From contig CM020619.1 of assembly GCA_009829735.1 (NCBI GenBank), forward strand, positions 15,381,816 to 15,445,815: a DNA stretch of 64,000 bases, written 5' to 3'. Origin of the DNA: Pyropia yezoensis (taxonomy: Eukaryota > Rhodophyta > Bangiophyceae > Bangiales > Bangiaceae). Numbering within the stretch: position 1 is the stretch's first letter; each line of letters opens with the position of its first letter. Below, piece by piece: positions 51,969-62,100 of this stretch. The notes beneath the pieces were generated by a model. The model made no database searches. It worked only from the letters and a program-made list of their open reading frames with translations, and was not told where the DNA came from. Both the position numbers and the translations under genes were made by a program.

Positions 51969-52163
51969 CCTCCATCGCTGGTCGGAAGTAGGTGGACTCA
52001 TGAGGCCGTCACGGGGGCTGACGACATTCTCCGCTTCCGCCCACCGTCCAATGGACAGTCCCATTCCAGTACAGGTGCCTCTATAGGCCGTGCCTGCCAG
52101 AGACGAGTCTGCAAGGCTCCTGACCATCCTCCGGGACGGGGCGCTCTCAGTACGGCACCATGA
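51969..52163 (+). pseudogene. Coiled-coil host gene, 3' part after the insertion
   Basis: If the element and one CTTCC copy are left out, the frame of the host gene at 42200-42586 runs on in phase here for 64 codons (PPSLVGSRWTHEAVTGADDI and onward) to TGA at 52161-52163. This supports both the gene and the insertion point. The tail is polar with no recognised domain. Confidence 0.5.
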
Positions 52164-52849
52164 ACTCATCCAGTGTCCCTCTATGTCGTGGAGAACAAAC
52201 AGCGTGTCGCAGACAATGGCAGGGACCGCTGCAGCGCCAGCGCGAGAACGGAGGACCGTGCTACATAACGAGTCGGGCCCGCGATTTCAGCTTGGGCCAA
52301 ACGTCACGATTGAGCTGTCGTGCGCCTAGTGCTGGTGCGTGGAGCAGTCAACGCCTGGCATGTGCCGTGCCAGTACAGTCTTTCTCCATTGCTGTGACAT
52401 CCTTTCTTGGGCCCGGTGTCTAGTAACCAATGCAGGTCGACCGACCTCTACGGTGCGATCAATGCATGTGTCAGCATTCGATCGTTGTCACCGACCAATC
52501 AGAGGGCGGAATCAAGTTACAATCCTTGGGCTTACGGTCGCCACAAAGGGTGCCCAACAATGGAGAAAGACTGTACACGGGACGTCACATCAACATCGCT
52601 GGCAATACGGGGTACGTGGCAATCCACGTGGCACAAGACGTTACAACCATGCTTCGTGTAGTTATTAATATTGTCAAGATAATATTAAATAGTTTACTGC
52701 CTCAGAGTATATTGTTAAAAATATTGCAGCCCTGACCCCAACGCCACATCTTCCCACCCTCTCTGCTCCAACACTTCAAGTTCCTCAGCGCCTCACCCGC
52801 ACCCCCCCCTCCCACCGTGGCCTCACTCCGTCCTCCTGCTCCCGGCGGC
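52164..52849. other. Intergenic, AT-rich before the NTPase gene
   Basis: 52650-52735 is strongly A/T-rich (AATATTGTCAAGATAATATT), the most likely promoter of the next gene. A short plus frame (52090-52329) is unsupported. Confidence 0.4.
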
Positions 52850-55366
52850 ATGAGCTGCGAGACCACCGGCATCCTCTCAACCCCAGACCCTATCATCCTG
52901 AGCGCCCGAGTCCCGGCGTTTGTGCTTCCCGGCGCGCCGCTGTCGTTTGAGCGCCTCCCGCCCTCTGCTGCGGTCACCTGTTGCCATAGCAGCCAAGCGC
53001 TCTCATCCTCAGCTCTGATCCCGAGATGGAAGTTGCGCAAGGGTCGGGACGAGCGTTGCCTGTCGTGGTCTACGAGCTGCGTTCATGAGCGGCCTGGTGC
53101 GTGCTCCTCCTCTGTGCCTGCGGGCATGGTCATGCGTTTGGGGCGACCAGGTGGTGCGCTTCCCATTTTAGAGGAACTCGGTGTCCGCCGGCAAGACGGG
53201 CTCCCTCCTCAAGCCGACGACATGCTTTTGCCGACCCCGCCGATGGACCTGGAGGTGCAGGTGACGGAGTTTGAGGTTGGGATGCTATGGTCGGCTGTGG
53301 ATGACGTGCGGCGTCGCCAGACTCCTCCGATGCGCACCCGTCGGTCGCTGACCCCTCGAGTCAAAGTTCGGCAGAGCAAGACGAAGTCGGTGCGTTGCCC
53401 GGCGCTGTACGTGCGCGCATCGGGCGGTGGCGGCAAGACGGAGACGGTGCGGCAGTTCATCAATTTGAAGGGCGACAGTGATGTGGTGCCGCTGCAGGCC
53501 CAGCGACTTGCGAGTGAGGCCCAGATTTACGCTCTCAACTGCAACGGCATGTGTGCACTGGAACCTGGGGTGGAGGACGTCTTTATGGACGGCTCCTCTG
53601 CATATTTGCCCATCCTCCTGCGCATCCTCTACCTCGAACGTGCGGACTTTGACTCGTGCAGCTGGACCAATTTCTGTGTGGCCTGCGTTGAGGCACATAA
53701 TACTGGGACGCTTTCATCATTCGATGTTTTCGCGGAGGTGAAGGGGCTCCTGGCGTACCGGCGTGGCCACTCAGGAGCTCCTGTGCTCCTGGCTGTGGAC
53801 GAGCTGCTCAAGTGCAACAGCCTCAAGACCCCCAAGGGGTGGGAGGAGAGCACTGTGGCGGGCAAGTACCGGTCGCTGTTGTGCCGCTTGCTGGATGTCG
53901 AGCTCGGAAACGTCATCTTCGCCACGCTCAGCTACCAGTTTGTGGCGGATGAGCGCACGGCCTCAAACCGTCAGGTGGTGATGGGCACTTCACTCTCTAA
54001 CTTTTCGATGAATGATGTCGTAGTCCTGCTCGACGACGCCTTTACCTACCTGTACAACGGCGAGGATTTGGGTGTCAAGGCCGACGGCTCCATCGGACAC
54101 GTCGACCTTTGTGTAGAGCTCGACTCTTCGGAGTACTACGAGCTACTTCAGTCAATGGCCGCTCTGACCGGGGGCCAACGTCGGATTGTGTCCGAGTTGT
54201 ATGGTGCAATCAGGCTGTGCAAGAAGGGCGCCACTATCAAGGGGCTGATCCGAGGCTCTGGCGCTCAACTTGCTCTCAAGCCGACGAGCATGCCTACACT
54301 GGGGAAAGACAAGGACTACACGGAAGCGGTATTGCGGCTGCTACTGCTGAATGCGGAAGTGTTCGTGACGGGGACCCTCTGCAAGGTCAGTCGTGGTCCT
54401 GATGGTATCCTGTCGGAACCAGTTCGTCGCCTGCCATCTCATGATGGCGCGAATGAGCACTACACGTTTGATGAGCTGGCCTCCTCTTCCAGCCTCTTCT
54501 TGAAAGAGTTAGGTAGCGAGGTTGTTGCGCGCGTGACTGTGGTGCCTGCCATGCTCATCTTTCTCGAGAACCATGCGAAAGACCAGCCGAGCGTATCCTT
54601 CCTGTCGGTTGTGGCGGCCCTTGTTGCAACCGAGTCGGGGTTGCAATGGAAGGCGTGGGAACTGTTTCATGTCCGCTGGGAACGTGCAGTGTCCCTTGCG
54701 CGTTCCTTGTCGCCTTCGGCATTTAGTCGGTCGTCATTGTCCGAGCTCTACAAGCTGTCGGAGGGGACGTTTGTCGGCTCGAGTTCCGTCTTCCATACTC
54801 CTTTAGACGCGTCCGTTTTCCGATCGGAGGTTGAAACAGTCGTCGACGTGCGTGCGTTTTGGGAGTTTGCGCGCAAACCTGACAAGTGCGACGCGCTTTG
54901 CCGCACGCTGTACCTACTGCCAGACAGTTGCCCTGGTGTCGACGCTGTGGCGTTCCATCGACGCTGTGGCATTCATGGTGGCTCACAGATCATCGCCGTT
55001 TTGCTCCAGTTCAAGTTCACGGTCGACACAGCGTGCACCATACTTTCTGCAGCAGACGTCAAGACCTGCTGGAGGAGCCTCACCCATATCGACTGCTTCG
55101 GGGAGTCGTGGGACAATTGGAAGGATACGATTGCGCTCATCTTCGTAGGAAGGCGATCCAGCTACACCATCTGTCCTCCGAAGGCGATCCAGTTGCCGGA
55201 TAAGGAGCGCGACGCGCTCCTTCCTCGTTTGGAGGACTGGTCTGAGCGCGTCGCTGTGCTAGCAGCTGAGGACCTGGAGGCCGTGTATGGGCCGGTGTTT
55301 GCCTCCTTCGTTGAGGCGGCCGACCTTTTGCTGCCTCGCAACGTTGCGTCCACCTCGTCGGCCTGA
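52850..55366 (+). CDS. P-loop NTPase with REase-fold nuclease-like C-terminus (Crinkler/RHS-like class)
   Basis: Intact 838-residue frame from the first ATG at 52850. Residues 183-200 hold a Walker A loop, ALYVRASGGGGKTETV. About 310-321 holds Walker B, APVLLAVDELLK, and NVIFATLSYQF (355-364) could be sensor 1. The C-terminal third has the arrangement of a PD-(D/E)xK nuclease: Glu604 in GLQWKAWELF, Asp698 in PGVDAV, and Q-F-K at 720-722 in IIAVLLQFKFT. NTPase plus this nuclease type is the layout of the Crinkler/RHS-type proteins known from trypanosome retrotransposon hot-spot families and many fungi, oomycetes and algae. In those groups they are linked to transposons, conflict or secreted effectors. 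No signal peptide is visible. It sits between two retrotransposons. Assignment by motif, not by database search; substrate and role unknown. Confidence 0.65.
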   Translation: MSCETTGILSTPDPIILSARVPAFVLPGAPLSFERLPPSAAVTCCHSSQALSSSALIPRWKLRKGRDERCLSWSTSCVHERPGACSSSVPAGMVMRLGRPGGALPILEELGVRRQDGLPPQADDMLLPTPPMDLEVQVTEFEVGMLWSAVDDVRRRQTPPMRTRRSLTPRVKVRQSKTKSVRCPALYVRASGGGGKTETVRQFINLKGDSDVVPLQAQRLASEAQIYALNCNGMCALEPGVEDVFMDGSSAYLPILLRILYLERADFDSCSWTNFCVACVEAHNTGTLSSFDVFAEVKGLLAYRRGHSGAPVLLAVDELLKCNSLKTPKGWEESTVAGKYRSLLCRLLDVELGNVIFATLSYQFVADERTASNRQVVMGTSLSNFSMNDVVVLLDDAFTYLYNGEDLGVKADGSIGHVDLCVELDSSEYYELLQSMAALTGGQRRIVSELYGAIRLCKKGATIKGLIRGSGAQLALKPTSMPTLGKDKDYTEAVLRLLLLNAEVFVTGTLCKVSRGPDGILSEPVRRLPSHDGANEHYTFDELASSSSLFLKELGSEVVARVTVVPAMLIFLENHAKDQPSVSFLSVVAALVATESGLQWKAWELFHVRWERAVSLARSLSPSAFSRSSLSELYKLSEGTFVGSSSVFHTPLDASVFRSEVETVVDVRAFWEFARKPDKCDALCRTLYLLPDSCPGVDAVAFHRRCGIHGGSQIIAVLLQFKFTVDTACTILSAADVKTCWRSLTHIDCFGESWDNWKDTIALIFVGRRSSYTICPPKAIQLPDKERDALLPRLEDWSERVAVLAAEDLEAVYGPVFASFVEAADLLLPRNVASTSSA

Positions 55367-55479
55367 GCAGTGGTTTTTTGCGTTCCCCCTCCACCCCCGC
55401 TTGCCTTTGCCGCTATGTATTTCCCGCCGACGCCGCAGCGGCTTCCTCTGCTGCTGTCGATTGTCATGCTCCCCCGCCT

Positions 55480-55870
55480 CGTCGATGCCGGACCCCTTGC
55501 TGGCGGGCCCTGCGAGGGCGTCCCCCTCCCCCCCGGGCACCGCGGCCGGCTCCCTCACCGTCGCGTCGTCCAACGCGGCCGACCGTCGGATGCTGGGCTC
55601 AGCTAATGGCAGGTGCGTGGCGGTCAGTGCGCCGGGAGATGGCGTGCTGACGGTCGAGGCGGGCACTCGCTCGGGGCTGGTCACACTCTCTGGTACGCCC
55701 ATGCCGGTCACGTTGCTGGTGTGGCCGCCCTGATCCTCGCTGAGGGTACGGACGGGGGGGGCCTACGCAAAAAGGATGTTCTTAAGGCTATCACCCAGGG
55801 GGCGCCTACCGTGGGGGGGCTGTCCCTGGCCTTTCTTGGCCGCAAGTGCGTGGCCTCCATGGGTGGGTGA
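55480..55870 (+). pseudogene. Subtilase (S8 serine protease) remnant
   Basis: Two frames together carry the C-terminal half of a subtilisin/proteinase K-like domain. The first, up to about 55730, has GSLTVASSNAADRRMLGSAN, CVAVSAPGDGVLTVE and the active-site region as SGTPMP. The second, from about 55706 to 55870, has AGHVAGVAALILAEGTDGGG and a Lys/Asp helix. In the family these are ITVGATDSxDRR..FSN.G.CVDVFAPG and SGTSMAxPHVAG. Here the catalytic Ser is Pro and a frameshift splits GTxM from HVAG. The Asp and His catalytic segments are absent upstream, where the NTPase gene ends. A clear dead fragment. Confidence 0.7.
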
Positions 55871-56324
55871 GGGAGCTGCTTTGAGAAAGGATGGCCTCGA
55901 GGAAAGGGTGCCGGTGGGAGGTGGGGAAAGGACGGTGAGGAGGCTCCCCTTTGCAGCGGAGTAGTTGCGGGGTGACGGGGGGCGGGCGGGCTCGCACAGA
56001 AAAGAGAGGCGTCGCGGGGCGGCCGGCGGCGCGAGTGAGAGGAGCCATGCTGACAACGTGTCACTGGTAAAGAGAAGAGATGCGACCGCATGTGGTTGCG
56101 CATGGTGGAAGGCGATGGTAACACGGGGGGAATTCCGTCCATGGGTGGCGTCGGTTACCAGGGGACAACAGAATGGGCTGAGCGACGGAGAAGCGGGCAC
56201 GCCTCCACTTGTTGCGGCAAAGCCGCTGCACTTCAGGGTACAGAGCCGCGGCGACCTGCTGCCCGAGCCGTGTTCCGCCCTCTCCTTTCACCAAAGGCCA
56301 CGGCGGCGGCCTACCGCGACGGCG
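55871..56324. other. Spacer up to the second retrotransposon
   Basis: No gene seen. The last five bases (CGGCG, 56320-56324) should be one copy of the target duplication of element 2, but the other end of that element lies outside the window. Confidence 0.4.
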
Positions 56325-56686
56325 TGTAGCAATATGGTTGTCCGTATTGTGACCCTAATATTAGGGGGGCTACTTCTAATCCTTAACTTCAATTTGAGAG
56401 TCCGAGCTGGTCACGGTATCTATAAGTTACGTATGACCAGAGGGACTTGCATCTTGGGGTGGAGGGTAGTTAGTAGTGTCTCCGAGGGTTTATAACGAGG
56501 GGGCCGGTGGCGAATCCACCGCCGGCCAAGGTAGAACAACAAACCCCTCCCATTTGGGCTCCCATCTTGGTCCCGTGGCTTGCGCTCCAAGGACAGCAAA
56601 CTTGGCCTCCCGGTGACGTTGGTGCCGATCCCCCTTGGTGAGTGTTCCCTGAGAGTGGACGTGCGACGGATTCCTATTGTGCTACA
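56325..56686 (+). repeat. 5' LTR of element 2
   Basis: 362 bp with inverted ends TGTAGCA/TGCTACA. A TATA-like TTTATAA occurs at about 56489-56495. Boundaries rest on these ends and on the PBS starting at 56688; the second LTR that would prove them is outside the window. Confidence 0.8.
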
Positions 56687-56687
56687 T

Positions 56688-56706
56688 TGGTGGAGCAGCA
56701 GGGGAC
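56688..56706 (+). other. Primer-binding site of element 2
   Basis: TGGTGGAGCAGCAGGGGAC, one base after the LTR; identical over 19 bases to the site of element 1. Confidence 0.8.
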
Positions 56707-56911
56707 GGGTTTCCGTCACCCTTGTGGTGACGCCGTCTTCGGCCCTGGCACACGGATAGGGATCCGGTCCTTTTCTTGTACTCGTGGTGTTGCGACCTGA
56801 TCGATTGTGTGGAGTTTTTACCTGTGACTGTGATCTACTGTTACTCTCCCCAGTCTACCCCCTCGCTCTCTTATTCGTGGTGATCGTTGCGTCGGTTGAC
56901 TGATTGTGACT

Positions 56912-59095
56912 ATGTCTACCCAAGAGACGGGGAACGTTCAAGATGACGGATCGGCGTCGACGCCGACTCCGGAGGTGACTACGGGAACCGGGATCGGGAA
57001 CCCGATCGATAACATTGAGACGCCAATGCTTTCCGGTGCCGGATCGACGTTTGGCACGGCTCGGACGGCAGGAGGCGGGGGCCCGCCTCAACTGTCGTCG
57101 ACCGACCTCACTCCGCCGCCTCCTTCACCAGGGGATTCCCTGATGGCATCATTGGCCTGCATCGAGGCCCGGTTTTCCGGGCTCGACGCCCGTCAAGATC
57201 GGACGGAGGACGCAATGGCAGTGTTGATGTCAACACGGCACACGACGGGACCCCGTCGTGTTCCTCCCACACCGGTACGGTTCGAACCGGCCGGACTACT
57301 TTCGGAGTCCACCAGGGTCAATCCCGGGGTTGCTACTCCTGGACAACCCCCGGACACAAGGGGGTATGGGTCCGACTCGTCGGCAGAGTTGGAACGGAGT
57401 CACACGGAGCGATACGCTCGGAGCACCCGAAGCGGACTCCGCGGACACGACCCGGCGGATACGTACGCCGGGGGAGAGTCGGTTATTGGGGGAGGGGGTA
57501 CCCTCTCGCAGTACCCCCACGACGAAGGAGGCCAGGCAACTCGGGTTCCCGAGGTGCCGACGCCTGCAGTACCATCTTCAGTGGTGGAAGCTATGACCGC
57601 GCAGGTAACTGCGAGCCTACTGAAGCGGATGGAGTCCGATGAGTTCGCTCATCAACTGGCTAAGCGACTGGATATCCAGGACGCTGACACGGAGATCGTC
57701 AACGAGGTCTTCCGGTCGGTTCTTACTCCGGAACGTTATCGTTTGGAGGACCGCTCTACCACCGTATCGGAATCGATGCGTAATACGTCGCATCGGGCGA
57801 TCCGCTCTATGCAGACCCTTATGAAGGGAGTCCCTATGTTCGGGGGGCCGAACGGACGCCCGTTGGCAGTCATCGGCTTCTTGACTAGCTTCAAGGCAGC
57901 CGCAGACAAGGCGCTCGTTAACGAGGGGCTGGCCCTGGAGATCCTCCCGTTCTTTGTTGATGAACGGGTGCGAGGCATTCTTCGCCAGGCATCCCCGATG
58001 CCGGGACTGAGGGTCGCGGCCACCCCCATGGATTACCGTGGGATATTGAAGGAGCTGCTGAGCAGCTACCTCAGTGAGGACAAGTGCGAGGACCACTATC
58101 GGGCCCTTCGCACTGCCACCGCCCAGTCCTGGGAGGATGAGGAGATGTTTGGACGCCGGATCCAAGAGCTCGACTACGAGCTGGGGAAGCTCCTCGGAGA
58201 AGGGGAGCTACGGGCCATCCTGTTCGCAGGAGTACCCAACTACGTGCGGATATCCGCACGGGGCGCCAACACGGCACGGACGAACTTCAGTCGACTGATG
58301 CATATGTGCAAGTCCCTAGGGGACGCCTACCGGGTTCTACACCCGGAGTGTGCCTTGGCCCCGAAGCCCAAGGGTGAGGGAGGCAAGCCCAGTCTTACCC
58401 CGGTACCGAGGCAAGAGAAGGTGGAACGTAAGGCCGCACCAGTACTGGTGGCGACCGAACATACCCCTATTGGTGAGGATGACCCTCTAGTCGACCAACA
58501 GGGCCACCTGTTGCTACCGGCGACGCCGGTGATTGATGAACATGGTACGGTAGCGTACATCGCCCCGGCTGGAGCCCAGTTCCAGGTCAACGAAGGAACG
58601 GGACGGCGCGTCCCGTATGTGCGGACTACGGGGTACTCCCCGGTGACGGGTAACCCTCACCAACCCTTGCCAACATGGGCGGTGCGCACGGAGGCCCCTC
58701 CGCAGATTGCGGGCCGACCCAACCGGTTGGGGGAGTCCATGTTCCGGTTGACCCAAGGACCCAAGGCCTACCAGGGAGCAAGCACTCGGGCGCCCGAGGG
58801 AGGCAACCGTAGCTACGGGGCTACCCCGATGCGAACTCAAGGGGGGACCGGCACGTCCGGGTGTATGTTGTGTGGGGATCCCCAGCACTGGGTGTCTTCC
58901 TGCCCACTCATCCCCGAGGAGTCTCGACGGGCAGCGGCGCAACGCAAGGCATCCACCGGGGGGTATCCCGCCCTTGCACCCGGACCCGCACCGGGTAGGC
59001 AGCCAGCTCCAGGTGGAGTACTGGCCGTCGAGGGGGCACCTCCTCAGCCGGATGTCCCGGCGGACAGCACCCTACCAAGGGCGGGAAACGAGTAA
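56912..59095 (+). CDS. Gag of element 2
   Basis: Intact 727-residue frame from the ATG at 56912 (an upstream in-frame GTG at 56906 is ignored). Pro/Gly/Thr-rich N-terminus; capsid-like helical region about residues 230-480 (KRLDIQDADTEIVNEVFRSV, ALVNEGLALEILPFFVDERV, DEEMFGRRIQELDYELGKLL). A CCHC knuckle C-x2-C-x4-H-x4-C (CMLCGDPQHWVSSC) is encoded at 58862-58903. It ends TAA at 59093-59095; the pol ATG follows eight bases later after a purine-rich GAGGAAGG. Confidence 0.92.
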   Translation: MSTQETGNVQDDGSASTPTPEVTTGTGIGNPIDNIETPMLSGAGSTFGTARTAGGGGPPQLSSTDLTPPPPSPGDSLMASLACIEARFSGLDARQDRTEDAMAVLMSTRHTTGPRRVPPTPVRFEPAGLLSESTRVNPGVATPGQPPDTRGYGSDSSAELERSHTERYARSTRSGLRGHDPADTYAGGESVIGGGGTLSQYPHDEGGQATRVPEVPTPAVPSSVVEAMTAQVTASLLKRMESDEFAHQLAKRLDIQDADTEIVNEVFRSVLTPERYRLEDRSTTVSESMRNTSHRAIRSMQTLMKGVPMFGGPNGRPLAVIGFLTSFKAAADKALVNEGLALEILPFFVDERVRGILRQASPMPGLRVAATPMDYRGILKELLSSYLSEDKCEDHYRALRTATAQSWEDEEMFGRRIQELDYELGKLLGEGELRAILFAGVPNYVRISARGANTARTNFSRLMHMCKSLGDAYRVLHPECALAPKPKGEGGKPSLTPVPRQEKVERKAAPVLVATEHTPIGEDDPLVDQQGHLLLPATPVIDEHGTVAYIAPAGAQFQVNEGTGRRVPYVRTTGYSPVTGNPHQPLPTWAVRTEAPPQIAGRPNRLGESMFRLTQGPKAYQGASTRAPEGGNRSYGATPMRTQGGTGTSGCMLCGDPQHWVSSCPLIPEESRRAAAQRKASTGGYPALAPGPAPGRQPAPGGVLAVEGAPPQPDVPADSTLPRAGNE

Positions 59096-59103
59096 GAGGA
59101 AGG

Positions 59104-62100
59104 ATGACCGGGGGGCGCTGGGGTTACCCAAGCAAGCCACCTCGGAGTACCGCGGGGAAAGCCCCACGGAGAGCGCGGTTGAGCCGACGCCGCATCAACC
59201 CCCGGGTACACCTTCCGGCCCCGACGACACGGCGTCAGGGGATTGATGACCAACCTCCGAGGTTGGGAGGAGAGGACGGGAAGCCCCGTCACGTTGAACC
59301 AGACAAGGGCCCTGTTCAGGATGCCCGAGCTACACCGGATATCGGTGTAGGACATGTGTTGTTTACCTTGGAGAACTTCAAGGTATCAGCCACACTGGGG
59401 GTTGACCCCCAGTCGACACGATCGTACTACCCTGTACTGGACACAGGGGCTGGACCCAACCTTATCCGGAAGGATACCCTCCCGGACAAGTGGCTTCCAC
59501 GAGTCAGAGTGACTCGGGGACCCACCATCAAGGACGCGAATGGTCGACTCATTCGTACGACCGCAGCGATGTCGCTGCAGGTTACCATCGGGGATCTCAC
59601 CACGGAAGTTGACTTCCTGGTATGTGAAACGCTATCGGTGCCCTGCATACTGGGGTGCACCTTCATCAACGTTCACGTTGATTCAATCCGGCCAGGCCGG
59701 AGGACCGTCGAGCTTCAAGAAGCCGACGGGACGAAGCGAGGACATACGGCTATCGTCAGGGACCTGACGCTACAAGGAAGCCACGTTAACGTGGCTGAGG
59801 TGTACGCAAGCGTCGAGCCGAAGACACTTCGGTTGGCCAAGCGAACTCGCTTTGAGCCGTTGTCAGAGACAGTCCTCCCGGTTAACTGCGACCTCGCAGG
59901 CATCTGCAGAGTCCAGTCCAACCTACGGACGTACAAGCGCCATGGGTTGACCATGGCCAACGGTCTCATAGACCTCCCAGCAGGAGGGTCGTCCCTCCTA
60001 GTGATGGCGAACTATCGCCGTAAGGCAGTCACCCTCCCGAAGGGAACTATCCTCGGGATTGCCGAACTCTACGAAGGAGATATCCTTACCCCTGATAAGG
60101 AAGGTCAAGTGGAACCACTTGAAGTACTGGCGGTCGCCGAGACCACCGAGCGACAGCAACCCGATGACGGGAAGCCTAACCCATCGGCGGCTCCGGCGGA
60201 CCTGCCGCCAAAGGACCAAGAGGCCTTGAAGGCACTGGCCGAGGCTGACCTCGACCACCTTCCCCCTTCGGTAGCCGAAGGGGTACGACGGATGCTAAGA
60301 AAGCATGACGTTATGTGGACAGGCGGGGCCTTGGGGACCATTGGGGCAACCCAACATCGTATAGACCTGGTACCAGGCGCACGACCCGCCCGCTCACAAC
60401 CGCACCGAGCGGGACCTATGCAACGAGAGATCGTTGATGGAGAAGTGAAGAGGATGAGTGAAGCTAAGGTGATCCGACCTTCGATGTCGGAATGGGGTGC
60501 CCCAGTCGTTATTGTGCCGAAGAAGGATCAAACCCCTCGGTTTTGCATCGATTATCGACGCCTCAACTTGGTTACCAAGAAGGACTCATACCCTTTACCA
60601 AGGATGGATGAATGCATCGACTCCCTGGGGGAGGCTACGGTGTTTACCACCATCGACTGCAACGCAGGATACTGGCAGATCCCGGTGGCGGACGAGGATA
60701 TCCCCAAGACGGCATTCGTCTGTCACAGTGGAGTGTACGAGTTCCTAAGGATGCCCTTCGGATTGTCCAACGCCCCCGCTACATTCCAGCGGGCTATCGA
60801 CATCATACTGTCGGGGGTGAAGTGGCGTAACTGCCTAGTGTACCTCGATGACGTCATCGTCTTCTCGCGTAGCATGGATGACCATGTGCAACATGTGGAC
60901 GAGGTACTCACCCTCTTGAGGAACGCCGGGGTAACCCTGCGTCTGAAGAAGTGCGCCTTCTTCCAACAGACGGTCGAGTATCTGGGCCACCAGATAACCC
61001 CTGGTAAACTAGGGGTACTCGAAGCCAATACCCGGGCACTCCGGGATGCCCGGTTCCCTAACACCCAGACGCAGCTCAGGAGCTTCCTGGGAATGTGCAA
61101 TGTATACCGACGGTTCGTCAAGGACTTCGCTCGGATAGCTAAACCGTTAACGGTTCTTACGAGCAGTACCTTACCCAAGGTACTCCAACCCCCTTCGCCT
61201 AGCGAAGAGGAGGCATTCGAGTCGCTGAAGCGAGCCCTACTAGCCCCACCCGTCCTTGCGTTACCGCATAGACGGGGTACCTTCGTCATCGATGTCGATG
61301 CGTGTGATACACAAGTGGGATGCACCCTGTTACAGGGAGAGACGTTGATCGGTACCGATAACGTTATCCCGGACCTACGTCCGGTAGGGTACTTCAGCCG
61401 GACACTCAACCCGGCTGAGCGGAACTATAGTGCCACCGAGCGTGAATGCCTCGGAGTTATATGGGCAGTGCAACTGCTCCGTCCATACCTGGAGGGCTCC
61501 AGGTTCATCGTGAGGTCCGACCACGAACCCCTACGATGGCTCCTCAACCTTGGTGACAAGGATTCCGATAGCCATGGGAGGCTAGCCCGATGGAGGCTGA
61601 AGATGGCCGAGCACGACTACCGCACGGTGTATAAGGCTGGGTCAACCCACCACCTCGGAGACGCGTTGTCTCGACTCGACACCCCGAGCGGGGATACCCG
61701 CCCGGTGGACGAGGACATCCCGGTGGTACCGGTGTGCATGGTGGGTAATGCTACCCAGGGTATGGTTGACCATACCATGGCACACCTTGCGTGCCCATTG
61801 ACCCTCGCGGACTTCCGCGAGGCACAGGCCAACGACGATGACTGTAGACGTCATCGTGCTAACCTCCTGGCCGGTACGGCCGGCATCTTCTCCGAGAACG
61901 AAGACGGACTCATATACCGGCGGGCACCCGCCGATGGACGACATCAAGTCGTGGTTCCCGTGTCCTTACGGCAAGCCGTCATGGAACGAGAACATGAGAA
62001 CCCTACAGCCGGACACCCGGGGGGTTCACGTATGTTCGCAGCAATGCGAAGGTTCTTCTACTGGCCAGCAATGGCCGTCGACGTGGTCGACCACGTAAGG

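Noticed and set aside
51732-52163. Plus-strand frame running from the 3' LTR into the flank
   Set aside because: Chimeric frame; only the part after 51968 belongs to the interrupted host gene.
57277-57290. GGTTCGAACC palindrome looking like a tRNA T-arm
   Set aside because: Lies inside the gag frame of element 2 with no acceptor or anticodon arm around it.
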